The notes: generated by a model from the sequence alone, not told the origin. Positions 48,550 through 58,451 are shown, counted from the first letter of the stretch. The stretch is DNA of 64,000 nucleotides from Aeromicrobium sp. Leaf245 (GCF_942548115.1 NZ_OW824151.1:2232001-2296000); one strand, 5' to 3'. Translations and numbers: made by a program.

Positions 48550-49830
48550 TCAGAAGGTGACCGGCAGCTCGTCGACGCCGTAGACGAACGACAGCTGCCG
48601 GAACGACAGGTCCGACTCCGGCACCGCGAGGGCGAGGTCGGGGAAGCGACGCAGCAGACGAGGGAACACCGTCCGCAGCTCGATGCGCGCCAGCTCGGCG
48701 CCGATGCAGCGGTGGATGCCGTGCCCGAAGGCGAGATGAGCGCTGCGCGGCACGCGGAAGGGGTCGAACTCCTCCGGTTCGTCACCGGCGCCGGCCGGGT
48801 CGCGGTTCGCCGCACTGAGCGACGCGAGCAGCACGTCGCCCTTGCGGATCCGCCGACCGAAGAGCGTCATGTCCTCCTTGGCGAAGCGCGGGAACGCGAC
48901 CTGCACGACGGCGAGGTAGCGCAGCAGCTCCTCCACCACCTTCTCGACGTCCTGCGACGTGCCGTTGCGCACCAGAGCCGCGTGCTTCTCGTCGCGCATC
49001 AGCACGATGGTGCCGAGCGCGATCATGCCGGCGGTGGTCTCGAAGCCACCGGTGAACACGCCGTCGGCGAGCCCGGCGAGATCGACGTCGCTGATCGCGT
49101 CGCCCTCGGAGCGGATGATCTGGCCGATCAGGCCGGGGCCGGGCTCCAGCCGCTGTCGGGCGACGGCCTCGAAGAGGAACTCCCGCTGCGCCGACACCGC
49201 GCCGAAGGCGGCAGCCGCTCCGTTCGTCGCGTCGAAGCGCGCGCTGCCCAGCGCGGCGAAGGCCTCGCGGTCCTCGTAGTCGAGACCGAGCAGGGCACAG
49301 ATCGTCTGGAAGGGCACCGGGAAGGCGAGGTGCTTCGCCAGGTCGCCGGGTGAGCCGGAGGCCTCGAAGGAGTCGAGCGCGTCGTCGACGATGTTCTCGA
49401 TGACCGGACCCAGCCGGGAGAGCCGACGCATCGTGAACTCGGGCGTGACGATCTTGCGCAACCGGGTGTGCAGCGGCGGATCGGTGAAGCCCAGCCCGCC
49501 GATGTCGTCGGACGTTGCCGGGCCGTCGCCGTGGAACAGGTGCCGGATGTCGTTGGAGTAGGCCCCGCGGTCGGTGAGCACGGTGCGCGTCTCGTCGTAC
49601 CCCGACACGAGGTAGGCGTTGAAGGAGAACGGCAGGGCCAGCTTGTGCAGGCGCTCCTGGCCGCGGATCTCGGCCAGCCGCGGCAGCGGGTCGGTGCCGT
49701 CGCGCTGGAGGGGGACCTTGGTCTCCTCGGGGATGAAGGACATGCGTGAGAGGTCGATGCCCTTGCGCCGGATGCGGCGGACGACGACGCTCCCCAACCA
49801 GGAGCTGAGCCGTGCGCGTACGTCCATCAC
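48550..49830 (-). CDS. Cytochrome P450
   Basis: 426 residues. The heme-thiolate loop is FGHGIHRCIGAELAR with Cys at about 375. The I-helix oxygen-binding segment is GGFETTAG, and the ExxR pair lies in EELLRY. It is a soluble bacterial monooxygenase; substrate and redox partner cannot be deduced and no ferredoxin gene is adjacent. The GTG start lies seven bases after TAGGTT; ATG 49827 directly behind it is an alternative. Confidence 0.93.
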   Translation of the reverse strand: MMDVRARLSSWLGSVVVRRIRRKGIDLSRMSFIPEETKVPLQRDGTDPLPRLAEIRGQERLHKLALPFSFNAYLVSGYDETRTVLTDRGAYSNDIRHLFHGDGPATSDDIGGLGFTDPPLHTRLRKIVTPEFTMRRLSRLGPVIENIVDDALDSFEASGSPGDLAKHLAFPVPFQTICALLGLDYEDREAFAALGSARFDATNGAAAAFGAVSAQREFLFEAVARQRLEPGPGLIGQIIRSEGDAISDVDLAGLADGVFTGGFETTAGMIALGTIVLMRDEKHAALVRNGTSQDVEKVVEELLRYLAVVQVAFPRFAKEDMTLFGRRIRKGDVLLASLSAANRDPAGAGDEPEEFDPFRVPRSAHLAFGHGIHRCIGAELARIELRTVFPRLLRRFPDLALAVPESDLSFRQLSFVYGVDELPVTF

Positions 49831-49837
49831 CCCACAG

Positions 49838-49843
49838 AACCTA
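49838..49843 (-). promoter_or_regulatory. -10 hexamer, leaderless start of P450 gene
   Basis: TAGGTT on the minus strand, seven bases before the GTG at 49830. Confidence 0.5.
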
Positions 49844-49871
49844 CTACTGGTGTTGCGCTGGAGGCGGAGCC

Positions 49872-49888
49872 GGAGGAAGGTGTCCTCC
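49872..49888 (+). other. Small hairpin in the leader of the permease gene
   Basis: GGAGGA (49872-49877) and TCCTCC (49883-49888) with a five-base loop, about 50 bases before the permease start. A role in attenuation is possible but unsupported. Confidence 0.35.
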
Positions 49889-49939
49889 AAACTCTGCTTC
49901 GGGGCGCAGTGCTCCGGGGGTGACGACGCGAGGAGCCAC

Positions 49940-51388
49940 ATGAGCACCGACACCGCTGGGGTCCAGGAACCGACCGAGCTCCGCCGGGTCATGGGACCCA
50001 AGCTGCTGCTGCTCTTCATCGTCGGCGACATCCTGGGTGCGGGCATCTACGCGGTGACCGGACAGATGGCCGGCAAGGTCGGCGGCCTCGTCTGGCTGCC
50101 GTTCCTCCTGGCCTTCGTCGTGGCCTCCATGACGGCCCTCTCCTACCTCGAGCTGGTCACGAAGTACCCACAGGCCGCGGGCGCCGCGCTGTACGCGCAC
50201 AAGGCCTTCGGGATCCACTTCGTGACGTTCCTCATCGCCTTCGCGGTCGTCTGCTCGGGCATCACCAGCGCCTCGACGTCGGCGAAGACACTGGCCGACA
50301 ACTTCACCGGCGGCCTCGAGGTCAACGGCTGGATCGACGGCACGCCCAGCAGCGGGGTCATCGTCGCGATCGCCATGGGCTTCATGATCCTCCTGGCGAT
50401 CATCAACCTGCGTGGCGTGGGCGAGAGCGTGAAGTTCAACGTCGTCCTCACCATCGTCGAGCTCGCCGCGCTCTCGATCGTCATCGGCGTGGGCTTCTAC
50501 GCCATGACCCGCAACGGCGCCGACCTGAGCGAGATCGTGACCTTCCGCGACTACGAGGATCGTGGGCTCTTCCTCGCGGTGACCGCCGCCACCTCCATCG
50601 CGTTCTTCGCCATGGTCGGCTTCGAGGACGCGGTCAACATGGTCGAGGAGGTCAAGGAGCCGAACAAGATCTTCCCCCGCACCATGCTCACCGGTCTGGG
50701 CATCGCCGTCATCCTCTACATGCTGGTCGCCGTCTCGGTCGTGGCGGTGCTCACCGCCCCCGAGCTGAAGAACATCGCCGACTCCGAGGGGCGCGCACTG
50801 CTCGAGGTGGTGTCGAAGGGTGCACCCGACTTCCCGATCGACCGGGTGTTCCCGTTCCTGGCCGTGTTCGCCGTGGCCAACACCGCGCTCATCAACATGC
50901 TCATGGCGAGCCGGCTCCTCTACGGCATGGCCAAGCAGGGGGTGCTCCCCCGCCAGCTCGGAGCGGTGCTGCCCGGACGACGCACCCCGTGGGTCGCCGT
51001 CGGGTTCTCCACGGTCCTGGCGCTGGGCCTGATCTTCTACGTCACCCGCGACGCCGACAGCAACGTGGTCGCCAACCTCTCGAACGTGACCGCGTTCCTG
51101 CTCCTGTGCGTGTTCGCGATCGTCAACGTCGCGTGCCTCATCCTGCGGCGCGACACCACCGGCGCCGAGCGGAACCACTTCATGTCGCCGGGGGTCCTGC
51201 CCGCCGTGGCCGCCTTCCTGTGCCTCTTCCTCGCCGGACCGTGGGTCGATCGCGACCCCGAGGTCTACAAGATCGCCGGGGCGCTCATGCTCATCGGCGT
51301 CGCCCTGTGGGTCGTCACGTACTTCATCAACAAGGCCACCGGCACGGCCGACAGCTCGTTCGAGGACGTCGAGGGCCTGGGTGGCTGA
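49940..51388 (+). CDS. APC-family amino acid permease
   Basis: 482 residues with about twelve membrane helices. The first-helix motif IVGDILGAGIYAVTG and the helix-6 region VGFEDAVNMVEEVKEPNKIFPR are typical of the APC superfamily (cationic or broad amino acid group). Substrate not assignable. ATG 49940 has AGGAG four bases upstream. The stop overlaps the next gene's GTG, so the two are coupled. Confidence 0.9.
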   Translation: MSTDTAGVQEPTELRRVMGPKLLLLFIVGDILGAGIYAVTGQMAGKVGGLVWLPFLLAFVVASMTALSYLELVTKYPQAAGAALYAHKAFGIHFVTFLIAFAVVCSGITSASTSAKTLADNFTGGLEVNGWIDGTPSSGVIVAIAMGFMILLAIINLRGVGESVKFNVVLTIVELAALSIVIGVGFYAMTRNGADLSEIVTFRDYEDRGLFLAVTAATSIAFFAMVGFEDAVNMVEEVKEPNKIFPRTMLTGLGIAVILYMLVAVSVVAVLTAPELKNIADSEGRALLEVVSKGAPDFPIDRVFPFLAVFAVANTALINMLMASRLLYGMAKQGVLPRQLGAVLPGRRTPWVAVGFSTVLALGLIFYVTRDADSNVVANLSNVTAFLLLCVFAIVNVACLILRRDTTGAERNHFMSPGVLPAVAAFLCLFLAGPWVDRDPEVYKIAGALMLIGVALWVVTYFINKATGTADSSFEDVEGLGG

Positions 51389-51686
51389 CGGCTCCACCAC
51401 CCTCGTCGTCGCCGGCTGGCTCCGTGTCGACGCCGCCCACCGCGACGCGTACGTGGACGCGTGCCGTCACGCCGTCGAGCTCGCCCGGCGTGCACCCGGG
51501 TGCGTGGCCTTCGCCGTCGCGGCCGACAGCGTCGACCCCGGTCTCGTCGTGGTGCACGAGCAGTGGACCGACGAGTCCTCGCTGATGGCGTTCCGCGCGC
51601 TCCCCGACGACGGCGGGACCGCCCTCCCCGACGTGCTGGACGCCCACGTGCGGCGCTACCACGTGAGCGGGGAGGGCCCGGCCTAG
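51381..51686 (+). CDS. ABM-fold (antibiotic biosynthesis monooxygenase-like) small protein
   Basis: 101 residues with the ferredoxin-like ABM pattern: AGWLRVDAAHRDAYVDACRH, APGCVAFAVAAD, VVVHEQWTDESSLMAF, then a C-terminal strand. ABM proteins include small oxygenases and heme-degrading enzymes; no heme-ligand pattern stands out here. GTG start inside the end of the permease gene. Confidence 0.85.
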   Translation: MADGSTTLVVAGWLRVDAAHRDAYVDACRHAVELARRAPGCVAFAVAADSVDPGLVVVHEQWTDESSLMAFRALPDDGGTALPDVLDAHVRRYHVSGEGPA

Positions 51687-51701
51687 CCGGACCCTCCCCG
51701 C
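51667..51701. terminator. Terminator hairpin with the ABM stop codon in its loop
   Basis: 16-bp arms (51667-51682 and 51686-51701) with one mismatch and a three-base loop CTA that holds the first part of the stop region. It lies between the convergent ABM and TerC genes and is likely bidirectional. Confidence 0.75.
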
Positions 51702-51717
51702 GACGTGCTGCGTGCCG

Positions 51718-52791
51718 CTACTGGTCGCCGCGCCGGGCGTCCTTCTCCGGCGTCTCGTCGACGTCGGGCGTGGCCTGCTCGTGCGCCTCGTGGCCGTCGG
51801 CCTTGGGAGCCGCGTGGTCCTTGACGCGCTCCGGGTACTTGTTGGCGTACCAGAGGCTGGCCACCGCGGTGGTGCCGAGGATGACGATGATCGCACCGAG
51901 GCTCGCGAGCGTCGGGATCTCCGGGACGGGGACGTGCTCGCCGCCGTTGATGAAGGGCAGCTCGTTCTCGTGCAGGGCGTGCAGCAGCAGCTTCACGCCG
52001 ATGAAGGCCAGCAGCACCGACAGGCCCTGCGACAGGAACACGAGACGCTTGAGCAGGTCGCCCAGCAGGAAGTAGAGCTGGCGCAGGCCCATCAGGGCGA
52101 AGACGTTGGCCGTGAACACGAGGTACGGCTCACGGGTCAGGCCGTAGATCGCCGGGATCGAGTCCAGGGCGAACAGCAGGTCCGTGGTGCCGAGGGCGAT
52201 GATCACGAGGGCCATCGGCGTGAGGGCGCGCCGGCCGTTCTCCTTCACGACCAGCTTGAGGCCGTCCCAGCGGTCCGTCAGGTTGAAGCGGCGGCGGGCC
52301 AGCCGGACGACGGCGTTCTCGGCGTCGTCGTCGTGGTCGGTGTCGCGGATCAGCTGGATGGCCGTGTAGATGAGGAACGCGCCGAACAGGTAGAAGACCC
52401 ACGAGAAGTTGTTGATCGCCACGGCACCGACGGCGATGAAGATCGCCCGGAAGACCAGGGCGATGATGATGCCCACCATCAGCGCTTCCTGCTGGTACTT
52501 CCGCGGCACGTTGAAGCTCGCCATGATGATGATGAAGATGAACAGGTTGTCGATCGACAGGCTGTACTCGGTCAACCAGCCCGCGAAGAACTCCACGCCG
52601 TACTGGGACCCGTGGTACGTGAACGTCCAGATGCCGAAGGCGACCGCCAGGCCGACGTAGATGCTCAGGTAGGTGGCGCACTCCTTCATCGACGGCTCGT
52701 GCGGCTTGCGCGCCACGACGAACACGTCGAAGAGGATGATGGCGATGGTCACACCGACGGTGATGGACCACTCCATGGTCGAGACGTTCAC
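51718..52791 (-). CDS. TerC/Alx-family membrane protein, probable manganese exporter
   Basis: 357 residues with about nine helices. Conserved TerC acidic residues sit in LSIDNLFIFIIIM and in GTTDLLFALDSIPAI. TerC/Alx proteins export manganese in several bacteria. The C-terminal 35 residues are hydrophilic and acidic. The GTG start has GGAGG with a seven-base spacer, and that site can be masked by the leader structure at 52799-52925, in keeping with Mn-responsive control of such genes. Confidence 0.92.
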   Translation of the reverse strand: MNVSTMEWSITVGVTIAIILFDVFVVARKPHEPSMKECATYLSIYVGLAVAFGIWTFTYHGSQYGVEFFAGWLTEYSLSIDNLFIFIIIMASFNVPRKYQQEALMVGIIIALVFRAIFIAVGAVAINNFSWVFYLFGAFLIYTAIQLIRDTDHDDDAENAVVRLARRRFNLTDRWDGLKLVVKENGRRALTPMALVIIALGTTDLLFALDSIPAIYGLTREPYLVFTANVFALMGLRQLYFLLGDLLKRLVFLSQGLSVLLAFIGVKLLLHALHENELPFINGGEHVPVPEIPTLASLGAIIVILGTTAVASLWYANKYPERVKDHAAPKADGHEAHEQATPDVDETPEKDARRGDQ

Positions 52792-52798
52792 TCAGGTT

Positions 52799-52925
52799 CC
52801 TCCGGTCGACAGACGTGTACCGGAGGTCTCTTCCACCCCGGGATCGGTCCCCCGGAGCCCACAGCACCGGACGGTCGGAAGACCACCGTGATGACGACAC
52901 TGCAGCGAAGGAATACTCCCCTCCG
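52799..52925 (-). ncRNA. yybP-ykoY-like manganese riboswitch leader with RBS-masking helix
   Basis: Minus-strand RNA 5' to 3': CGGAGG (52925-52920), then GGAGUA, later GUCGUCAUCACGG, and GAGACC just before CCUCCG (52826-52821). These agree with remembered conserved loops of the Mn2+ riboswitch. CCUCCG can close the aptamer stem with CGGAGG. Extended as CCUCCGGU (52826-52819) it can instead pair over 8 bp with ACCGGAGG (52806-52799), which contains the ribosome binding site of the TerC gene. The two pairings exclude each other, so ligand binding should turn translation on. Confidence 0.75.
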
Positions 52926-52991
52926 CCGGACATTGTTGCAGGAGCGCGCGACGGGGCGCACGTCGAGGCGGTGTGACGTGGTGCGGTCCTG

Positions 52992-54641
52992 TCAGCTCAC
53001 GCTCGTGCAGGTCGCGTCGCCGAACCCGGAGTAGTCCGACCGGCTCCCCCGTTGCACGGCGGCCCCCCACTGGCTCAGCGCGGTCGGGACACCGGCTGTG
53101 GCGTCATCGATGGCCCCGGTGAACGCCACGTAGGTCGCCCACGGGTCCTCACCGTCCGCGGACGTCGCTCGCAGCACCTCGCCGGCTGCGTGGTCGGGCG
53201 TGCCACCACCGCCGGCGGCCATGGTGCCGGCGATGCGGTCGACCAGGGCGGGCTGAGCCTGATCCATCCATGCCTTCACGTCGTCGGCCTCCGCGAGACC
53301 CTTCAGCCGCAGGACGTCACGCGCGAAGCGTCGGCCGTCGCCGTCGGTGTTGAACCAGTCGGCAGCGACGACGAGGGCGTCGGACCGGATGGTCGCGAGG
53401 TCCTCGGCGTCGAGGCCGAGCACGAGGTTGACCGAGCCCGAGACCTCGGCCGGGCGGCCGGCGAAGGACTGGTTGTACGTCGAGGCGACGGCCGAGCTCA
53501 CGTCGCGCACGCGAATGGCGGCCTCGATGCCGCGGGCCCGCCCGTCGGCTCCGAACACCTCGCCGAAGCGGAGCCGTCCCTGGCGGGAGTCGGTCGAGCG
53601 GGTGAGGGTGACTGCGCCGTCACCGTCCTCGCGAACCGTCCGCTCGACCTCCGCGGCGAAGAACGAGGGTGGGACGTCGAGGCGGCCGGAGTCGAGCGTC
53701 CGTGCGCGCGCGGTGGCGGGCGCACCACCGGTGACCAGCGACGTCGCGCGCACGGCCTTCGACGCCTCGGCCGGCAGCTCGCCGTCGAGCAGCGCCGCGT
53801 ACGCCTCCCGCCCGGGGTCGCCGGAGAGGTCGAGGACGACCTGGCGCAGGGCGAACGTGGGCAGGTCCTCGTCGGGCGCGACCTCGGCGTGCGCATCGGT
53901 GACAGCAGGCCACAGCACGGTGGTCCGCTCGACGGCGGCCGCGGTCCCGATCGTCACGACGACGTCGTCGGAGCCGATCGGCGTGATCGCTGCGGCCACC
54001 TCGTCGCCCCCGCCGCCCGGCAGGTCCTCGGCGAGCCCGCGCAGGGCCGCCTCGTCGCCGGCCGCCTCGAACGCGTCGGCCTCGAGGACCAGCGAGCCGC
54101 CCGGCGGGATCTGCGCCGGGTCTCCGGCGCCCGGCAGGCCGGAGGACGGCGGGTCGTCGTCCACGTAGCCGGCCGGCACGACCAGTCGAAGGTTCTTCGT
54201 GAGTCCCGCCGTCCCGTCGACCAGGTCGTAGCTCAGGGAGGTCCAGGCCACGCCGCGGGAGTCCTTGGCGGCGGCACCGACGTCCACCGACGTGGCCTCG
54301 CCCGAGTCGTCGGGCGTGCTCCGGTCCCATCGCCAGCGACCGTCCACCCGCTGCGGCCAGCCGGAGAAGAGGTCGTCCCCGGCGGTCGGGAACGCCTGGA
54401 CGACCGCCGCCTCGAGCGGTGTGCTCAGGCCGATCTCCTGCGGGTCGACCCGCAGGCAGACGGGCGAGCGTTCCTTCGTCTCGACGACCGGCTCGGCTGC
54501 GGCGGACACCGACGACCGCTCCCCGACCGTGCCCGTCCCCACCAGGGTCGCGCCGACCAGACCCCCCAGGACGATGCCGCCGGCGATCATGCGGCTCACG
54601 GACTCGAACGTCAGCGCGTCGAGCTCGTCACGCCACCTCAT
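52992..54641 (-). CDS. Large anchored or secreted protein of unknown function
   Basis: 549 residues. A short cytoplasmic N-terminus with several acidic residues is followed by one hydrophobic segment (about 20-42), then a long extracytoplasmic part with Asp/Gly/Ala-rich loops and few cysteines (SPVCLRVDPQE near the start and GDATCTSVS at the end, possibly a disulfide). No domain was recognised. GTG 54647 is also possible; ATG 54641 is preferred because CAGGAT lies six bases upstream. It is one promoter region away from the TerC leader. Confidence 0.7.
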   Translation of the reverse strand: MRWRDELDALTFESVSRMIAGGIVLGGLVGATLVGTGTVGERSSVSAAAEPVVETKERSPVCLRVDPQEIGLSTPLEAAVVQAFPTAGDDLFSGWPQRVDGRWRWDRSTPDDSGEATSVDVGAAAKDSRGVAWTSLSYDLVDGTAGLTKNLRLVVPAGYVDDDPPSSGLPGAGDPAQIPPGGSLVLEADAFEAAGDEAALRGLAEDLPGGGGDEVAAAITPIGSDDVVVTIGTAAAVERTTVLWPAVTDAHAEVAPDEDLPTFALRQVVLDLSGDPGREAYAALLDGELPAEASKAVRATSLVTGGAPATARARTLDSGRLDVPPSFFAAEVERTVREDGDGAVTLTRSTDSRQGRLRFGEVFGADGRARGIEAAIRVRDVSSAVASTYNQSFAGRPAEVSGSVNLVLGLDAEDLATIRSDALVVAADWFNTDGDGRRFARDVLRLKGLAEADDVKAWMDQAQPALVDRIAGTMAAGGGGTPDHAAGEVLRATSADGEDPWATYVAFTGAIDDATAGVPTALSQWGAAVQRGSRSDYSGFGDATCTSVS

Positions 54642-54695
54642 GGGCACATCCTGCCCCCTGCCACCGCGGCGCGCGCGGGGACCCGAGAAAGACGT

Positions 54696-55430
54696 TCAGG
54701 ACCGGTCGCCCAGCTCGACCGCGACACGGCGTCGGAACTCGTCGGCGTCGACCGTGTTCCCGGGGTCCCACTTGCCGGCGGTGCTGGTCTCGGAGTGGTA
54801 GCGCACGTGGTCGGCGCCGGTGCCGAACCGGGCCACGATCACCGCCGCGGCGCGCACCGCCGCCTCACCCTGCCGCGCCGTGGGTCGCTGGCCGTACGGC
54901 TCCTGGGGCGCGTAGTCGATCTCGATGCCGACGTAGGACGCGTTGCCGTCCCCGGCGGGCATGGGGCCGCTGGAGCGCGCCTCGCCCGCGTGGTTGGCCC
55001 GCCCTGCTGCGATCACGTGGCACACGGCGTCGCGGTCGATGAGCAGGTGGCACAGGGGGCCGCGCAGTCCGGTCCTGCCGTCGACCACGGTGTCCAGCGC
55101 GGGGTGCGGGTCGGCGGTCGTGGCACGGAACGCCGTGTGGTGCACGAGCACGCCCGACGGGTCGAACGCCCACGGGCGGCCGCGGTCCGCCCAGCCCTCG
55201 GTGGCCTCGACCTGCAGCCCGGCGTCACGCAGTGCGGTGGGCAGCCACGTGAGCTGGACCTTGCGGCGGCCGGGGATCGGCAGGTCGCGGACGTAGGGCA
55301 TGCGGTCCAGGAGGGCGAGACCCCCGATGGTGGCGGTCGCCGCCAGCGCGCCACCGAGCAGCACCCGCCGGCTGGTGCCCCCCGAGCCGGGCTCGAGCCG
55401 GGGCCGGGGCATGTCGTCCGTCTGCTGCAT
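54696..55430 (-). CDS. Exported N-acetylmuramoyl-L-alanine amidase (amidase_2 / PGRP type)
   Basis: 244 residues. Arg21-Arg22 with the following hydrophobic stretch (RRVLLGGALAATATIGG) looks like a twin-arginine signal or anchor. The catalytic domain shows zinc-ligand histidines: VLVHHTAFRATT near its start and VRYHSETSTAGKWDPG near its end, with GPLCHLLIDRDAVCHVIAAG between. It would cut the amide bond between muramic acid and the stem peptide. ATG 55430 has GGGAG upstream; ATG 55412 is an alternative. Confidence 0.87.
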   Translation of the reverse strand: MQQTDDMPRPRLEPGSGGTSRRVLLGGALAATATIGGLALLDRMPYVRDLPIPGRRKVQLTWLPTALRDAGLQVEATEGWADRGRPWAFDPSGVLVHHTAFRATTADPHPALDTVVDGRTGLRGPLCHLLIDRDAVCHVIAAGRANHAGEARSSGPMPAGDGNASYVGIEIDYAPQEPYGQRPTARQGEAAVRAAAVIVARFGTGADHVRYHSETSTAGKWDPGNTVDADEFRRRVAVELGDRS

Positions 55431-55482
55431 GGCGGCTCCCTGGGCTCGTGTCCCTCGCCCGGGACCATCCGACGCCTCGACG

Positions 55483-56301
55483 CTACGGGGCTGCGGCAAC
55501 ACCTGCAGGACGACCCGCCGCGCCGTGCTGCTCGACGTCGAGGGCGAAGGTGATCGACGTCGCGTCCAGCCACCGGTGCCACGACGGGTGGGCGAAGGCG
55601 TCGGGCGGGGCGGTCTGCGGCTCGATGCAGACGGCGTGCTCGGGTCGGGTGTAGACGACCCACCACGGTGCGTCGCTGCTGAGCCGCAGGGTGAGCGTGT
55701 CGCCCCAGCGGATCGACGGCGGCCGCTGCAGCGCGAAGCAGTCGTCCCACGGCTCGGCCACCGGCTCGACGAACAGGCCCGTGGGGAGCATCGCGTCGCC
55801 GCGTTCGACCATGCGCTCGGGAGCGACGTCGTGGACCGCCTCGGAGCCGTCGGCGAGCCTGCGGCGGAACCAGGGGTGGAACCCGAGCGAGGCCCCGGGG
55901 CCTGCGCCGTCCCACCCGAGGGTGCAGGTGAGTCGCGAGGCGGTGAGGGCGTAGCGGAGGGTCGCCGTGCCCGCGGCCGGCCACGGATCACCGAGCTCGG
56001 CCTCGAAGGCGAGGTCGTCGACCTGCGTCCAGACGGCGTCGCGTCCGAGACCGTGCAGCGCGTTGCCGTCGTCGGCCGTCGGCAACCGGTGCCGGACGCC
56101 CCCGTGCTCCACGACGCCGTGGCCGATCCGGCCCGCCCACGGGACCATGGGATAGCTGCCCCGGGTGATGGTGTCGGGCACTCCGGGCACCGGCTGCGTC
56201 GCGATGAGCTCCAGCCCGGCCACCGTGAACGAGACGAGCCGCGCCCCGTGGTCGGGATCGATCTCGACCGCGAGCGGCCCCTCGACGGCCCGCACCGTCA
56301 C
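55483..56301 (-). CDS. Aldose 1-epimerase family protein
   Basis: 272 residues of the galactose-mutarotase fold. Landmarks are [14 protein letters not shown] (conserved Asn/Arg region), [17 protein letters not shown] and the Glu of [12 protein letters not shown]. It interconverts sugar anomers; substrate unknown. The GTG start overlaps the uvrB stop by four bases, so it is co-expressed with uvrB without an obvious functional link. Confidence 0.9.
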   Translation of the reverse strand: MTVRAVEGPLAVEIDPDHGARLVSFTVAGLELIATQPVPGVPDTITRGSYPMVPWAGRIGHGVVEHGGVRHRLPTADDGNALHGLGRDAVWTQVDDLAFEAELGDPWPAAGTATLRYALTASRLTCTLGWDGAGPGASLGFHPWFRRRLADGSEAVHDVAPERMVERGDAMLPTGLFVEPVAEPWDDCFALQRPPSIRWGDTLTLRLSSDAPWWVVYTRPEHAVCIEPQTAPPDAFAHPSWHRWLDATSITFALDVEQHGAAGRPAGVAAAP

Positions 56302-58382
56302 GCGTGCGCCTCGAGCATGCCGCGCAGCTCCTTCTTGAGCTCGCCGATCTCGTCGCGCAGACGGGCCGCGACCTCGAACTGCAGGTCGGCCGCGGCGGCG
56401 TGCATCTGCTCGCTGAGCTGCTCGATGAGGGCGGCGAGGTCGGCCGACGGCAGGTCCGCCAGCCCGGCGGTGTGCTGTCCGAGCGGCACGGGCGCACCGC
56501 GTCGCTTGTGGTCACCCGTGGCCGCGAGCAGGGTGGCGGTGTCCGCGTCCTCGCGCGCGAGCATGTCGGTGATGTCGCCGATCTTCTTGCGCAGCGGCTG
56601 CGGATCGACCCCGCGCTCGAGGTTGTAGGCGACCTGCTTCTCACGACGTCGGTTGGTCTCGTCGATCGCCAGCGCCATGGAGTCCGTGATCCGGTCGGCG
56701 TACATGATGACCTGGCCGGAGACGTTGCGCGCGGCTCGACCGATCGTCTGGATCAGGGACCGCCCCGACCGCAGGAAGCCCTCCTTGTCCGCGTCGAGGA
56801 TGGCCACCAGGCTCACCTCGGGCAGGTCGAGTCCCTCGCGCAGGAGGTTGATCCCCACCAGCACGTCGTACTCCCCCATGCGCAGCTCGCGGAGAAGCTC
56901 GACGCGACGCAGCGTGTCGACCTCGCTGTGCAGGTAGCGGGTGCGGATGCCGGCCTCGAGGAGGTAGTCGGTGAGGTCCTCGGACATCTTCTTGGTGAGC
57001 GTGGTGACGAGGACGCGCTCGTTCTTCTCGACCCGGTCGCGGATCTGCGCGATGAGGTCATCGATCTGGCCCCGGGTCGGCTTGACGATCACCTCGGGAT
57101 CCACCAGGCCCGTGGGACGGATGATCTGCTCGACGACCTCGCCGCCGGTCTTCTCCATCTCGTAGGTGCCGGGCGTGGCCGAGAGGTAGACGGTCTGCCC
57201 GATGCGCTCCAGGAACTCGCCCCACGTGAGGGGCCGGTTGTCCATGGCACTGGGCAGGCGGAACCCGTGCTCGACGAGCGTGCGCTTGCGCGACATGTCG
57301 CCCTCGTACATCGCGCCGATCTGCGGCACGGTCACGTGGGACTCGTCCAGGACCAGGAGGAAGTCCTCGGGGAAGTAGTCGAGCAGGCAGTTCGGCGCCG
57401 TACCCGGAGCACGCCCGTCCATGTGGCGCGAGTAGTTCTCGATGCCGGCACACGTACCGACCTGCTGCATCATCTCGATGTCGTAGGTGGTGCGCATGCG
57501 CAGCCGCTGCGCCTCCAGCAGGCTGCCCTGGCCCTCGAGCTCGGCCAGCCGCTCGGCCAGCTCGACCTCGATGCTCTCGATCGCCCGCGTCATGACGTCG
57601 GGGCCCACGGTGTAGTGCGTCGCGGCCCCGACGTAGAGCTCGGTGTCCTCGCTGAGGACCTCGCCCGTGAGCGGGTGCAGCGTCATGAGCCGCTCGATCT
57701 CGTCGCCGAAGAACTCGATCCGGACCGCCATCTCCTGGTAGACGGGGAAGATCTCGAGGGTGTCGCCCTTGACCCGGAACGTGCCGCGCGTGGGTGCGAC
57801 GTCGTTGCGCACGTACTGCGCCTGGACCAGGGATCGGAGCAGCTCCTCGCGCGGCTTCTCCTCGCCGACCTTGAAGCCGATCATGCGCTCGGTGTACTCC
57901 TGCGCCGAGCCGAGGCCGTAGATGCACGAGACCGTGGCGACCACGATGACGTCGCGTCGGGTGAGCAGCGACCAGGTCGCGGAGTGGCGAAGGCGCTCCA
58001 CCTCCTCGTTGATCGAGGAGTCCTTCTCGATGTAGGTGTCGGTCTGCGGGACGTAGGCCTCGGGCTGGTAGTAGTCGTAGTAGGAGACGAAGTACTCGAC
58101 CGCGTTGTGGGGCAGCAGCTCGCGCAGCTCGGTGGCGAACTGGGCGGCGAGCGTCTTGTTGGGGAGCATCACGAGCACCGGACGCTGCAGGCGCTCGGTG
58201 AGCCATGCGGTGGTGGCGGTCTTGCCGGTGCCGGTGGCGCCCATGAGCACGACGTCCTGCGTGCCCGACTCGATGCGCTCCTGCAGGGCCTGGATCGCGG
58301 CCGGCTGGTCGCCGGCGGGCTCGTACTCGGACACGACGGAGAACGGCGCGACCTGACGGCGCAGCGCGGACTTGGGCCTCAT
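56298..58382 (-). CDS. uvrB: UvrB excinuclease subunit
   Basis: 694 residues. Walker [15 protein letters not shown], the DNA-inserting beta-hairpin region [24 protein letters not shown]-like [13 protein letters not shown], helicase motif VI in [11 protein letters not shown], and a C-terminal UVR domain ([20 protein letters not shown]). It verifies damage and recruits UvrC. ATG 58382 is used because TACGGT lies seven bases upstream and the next upstream codons have no family match. Confidence 0.97.
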   Translation of the reverse strand: MRPKSALRRQVAPFSVVSEYEPAGDQPAAIQALQERIESGTQDVVLMGATGTGKTATTAWLTERLQRPVLVMLPNKTLAAQFATELRELLPHNAVEYFVSYYDYYQPEAYVPQTDTYIEKDSSINEEVERLRHSATWSLLTRRDVIVVATVSCIYGLGSAQEYTERMIGFKVGEEKPREELLRSLVQAQYVRNDVAPTRGTFRVKGDTLEIFPVYQEMAVRIEFFGDEIERLMTLHPLTGEVLSEDTELYVGAATHYTVGPDVMTRAIESIEVELAERLAELEGQGSLLEAQRLRMRTTYDIEMMQQVGTCAGIENYSRHMDGRAPGTAPNCLLDYFPEDFLLVLDESHVTVPQIGAMYEGDMSRKRTLVEHGFRLPSAMDNRPLTWGEFLERIGQTVYLSATPGTYEMEKTGGEVVEQIIRPTGLVDPEVIVKPTRGQIDDLIAQIRDRVEKNERVLVTTLTKKMSEDLTDYLLEAGIRTRYLHSEVDTLRRVELLRELRMGEYDVLVGINLLREGLDLPEVSLVAILDADKEGFLRSGRSLIQTIGRAARNVSGQVIMYADRITDSMALAIDETNRRREKQVAYNLERGVDPQPLRKKIGDITDMLAREDADTATLLAATGDHKRRGAPVPLGQHTAGLADLPSADLAALIEQLSEQMHAAAADLQFEVAARLRDEIGELKKELRGMLEAHA

Positions 58383-58389
58383 GACCTCC

Positions 58390-58395
58390 ACCGTA
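58390..58395 (-). promoter_or_regulatory. -10 hexamer, leaderless start of uvrB
   Basis: TACGGT on the minus strand, seven bases before the ATG at 58382. It is divergent from the TetR promoter. Confidence 0.5.
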
Positions 58396-58451
58396 CGACC
58401 CGCCACCGACACCGGCGTCGCTCCTGCCGCGGGGCCGTGATCGGCCACACC

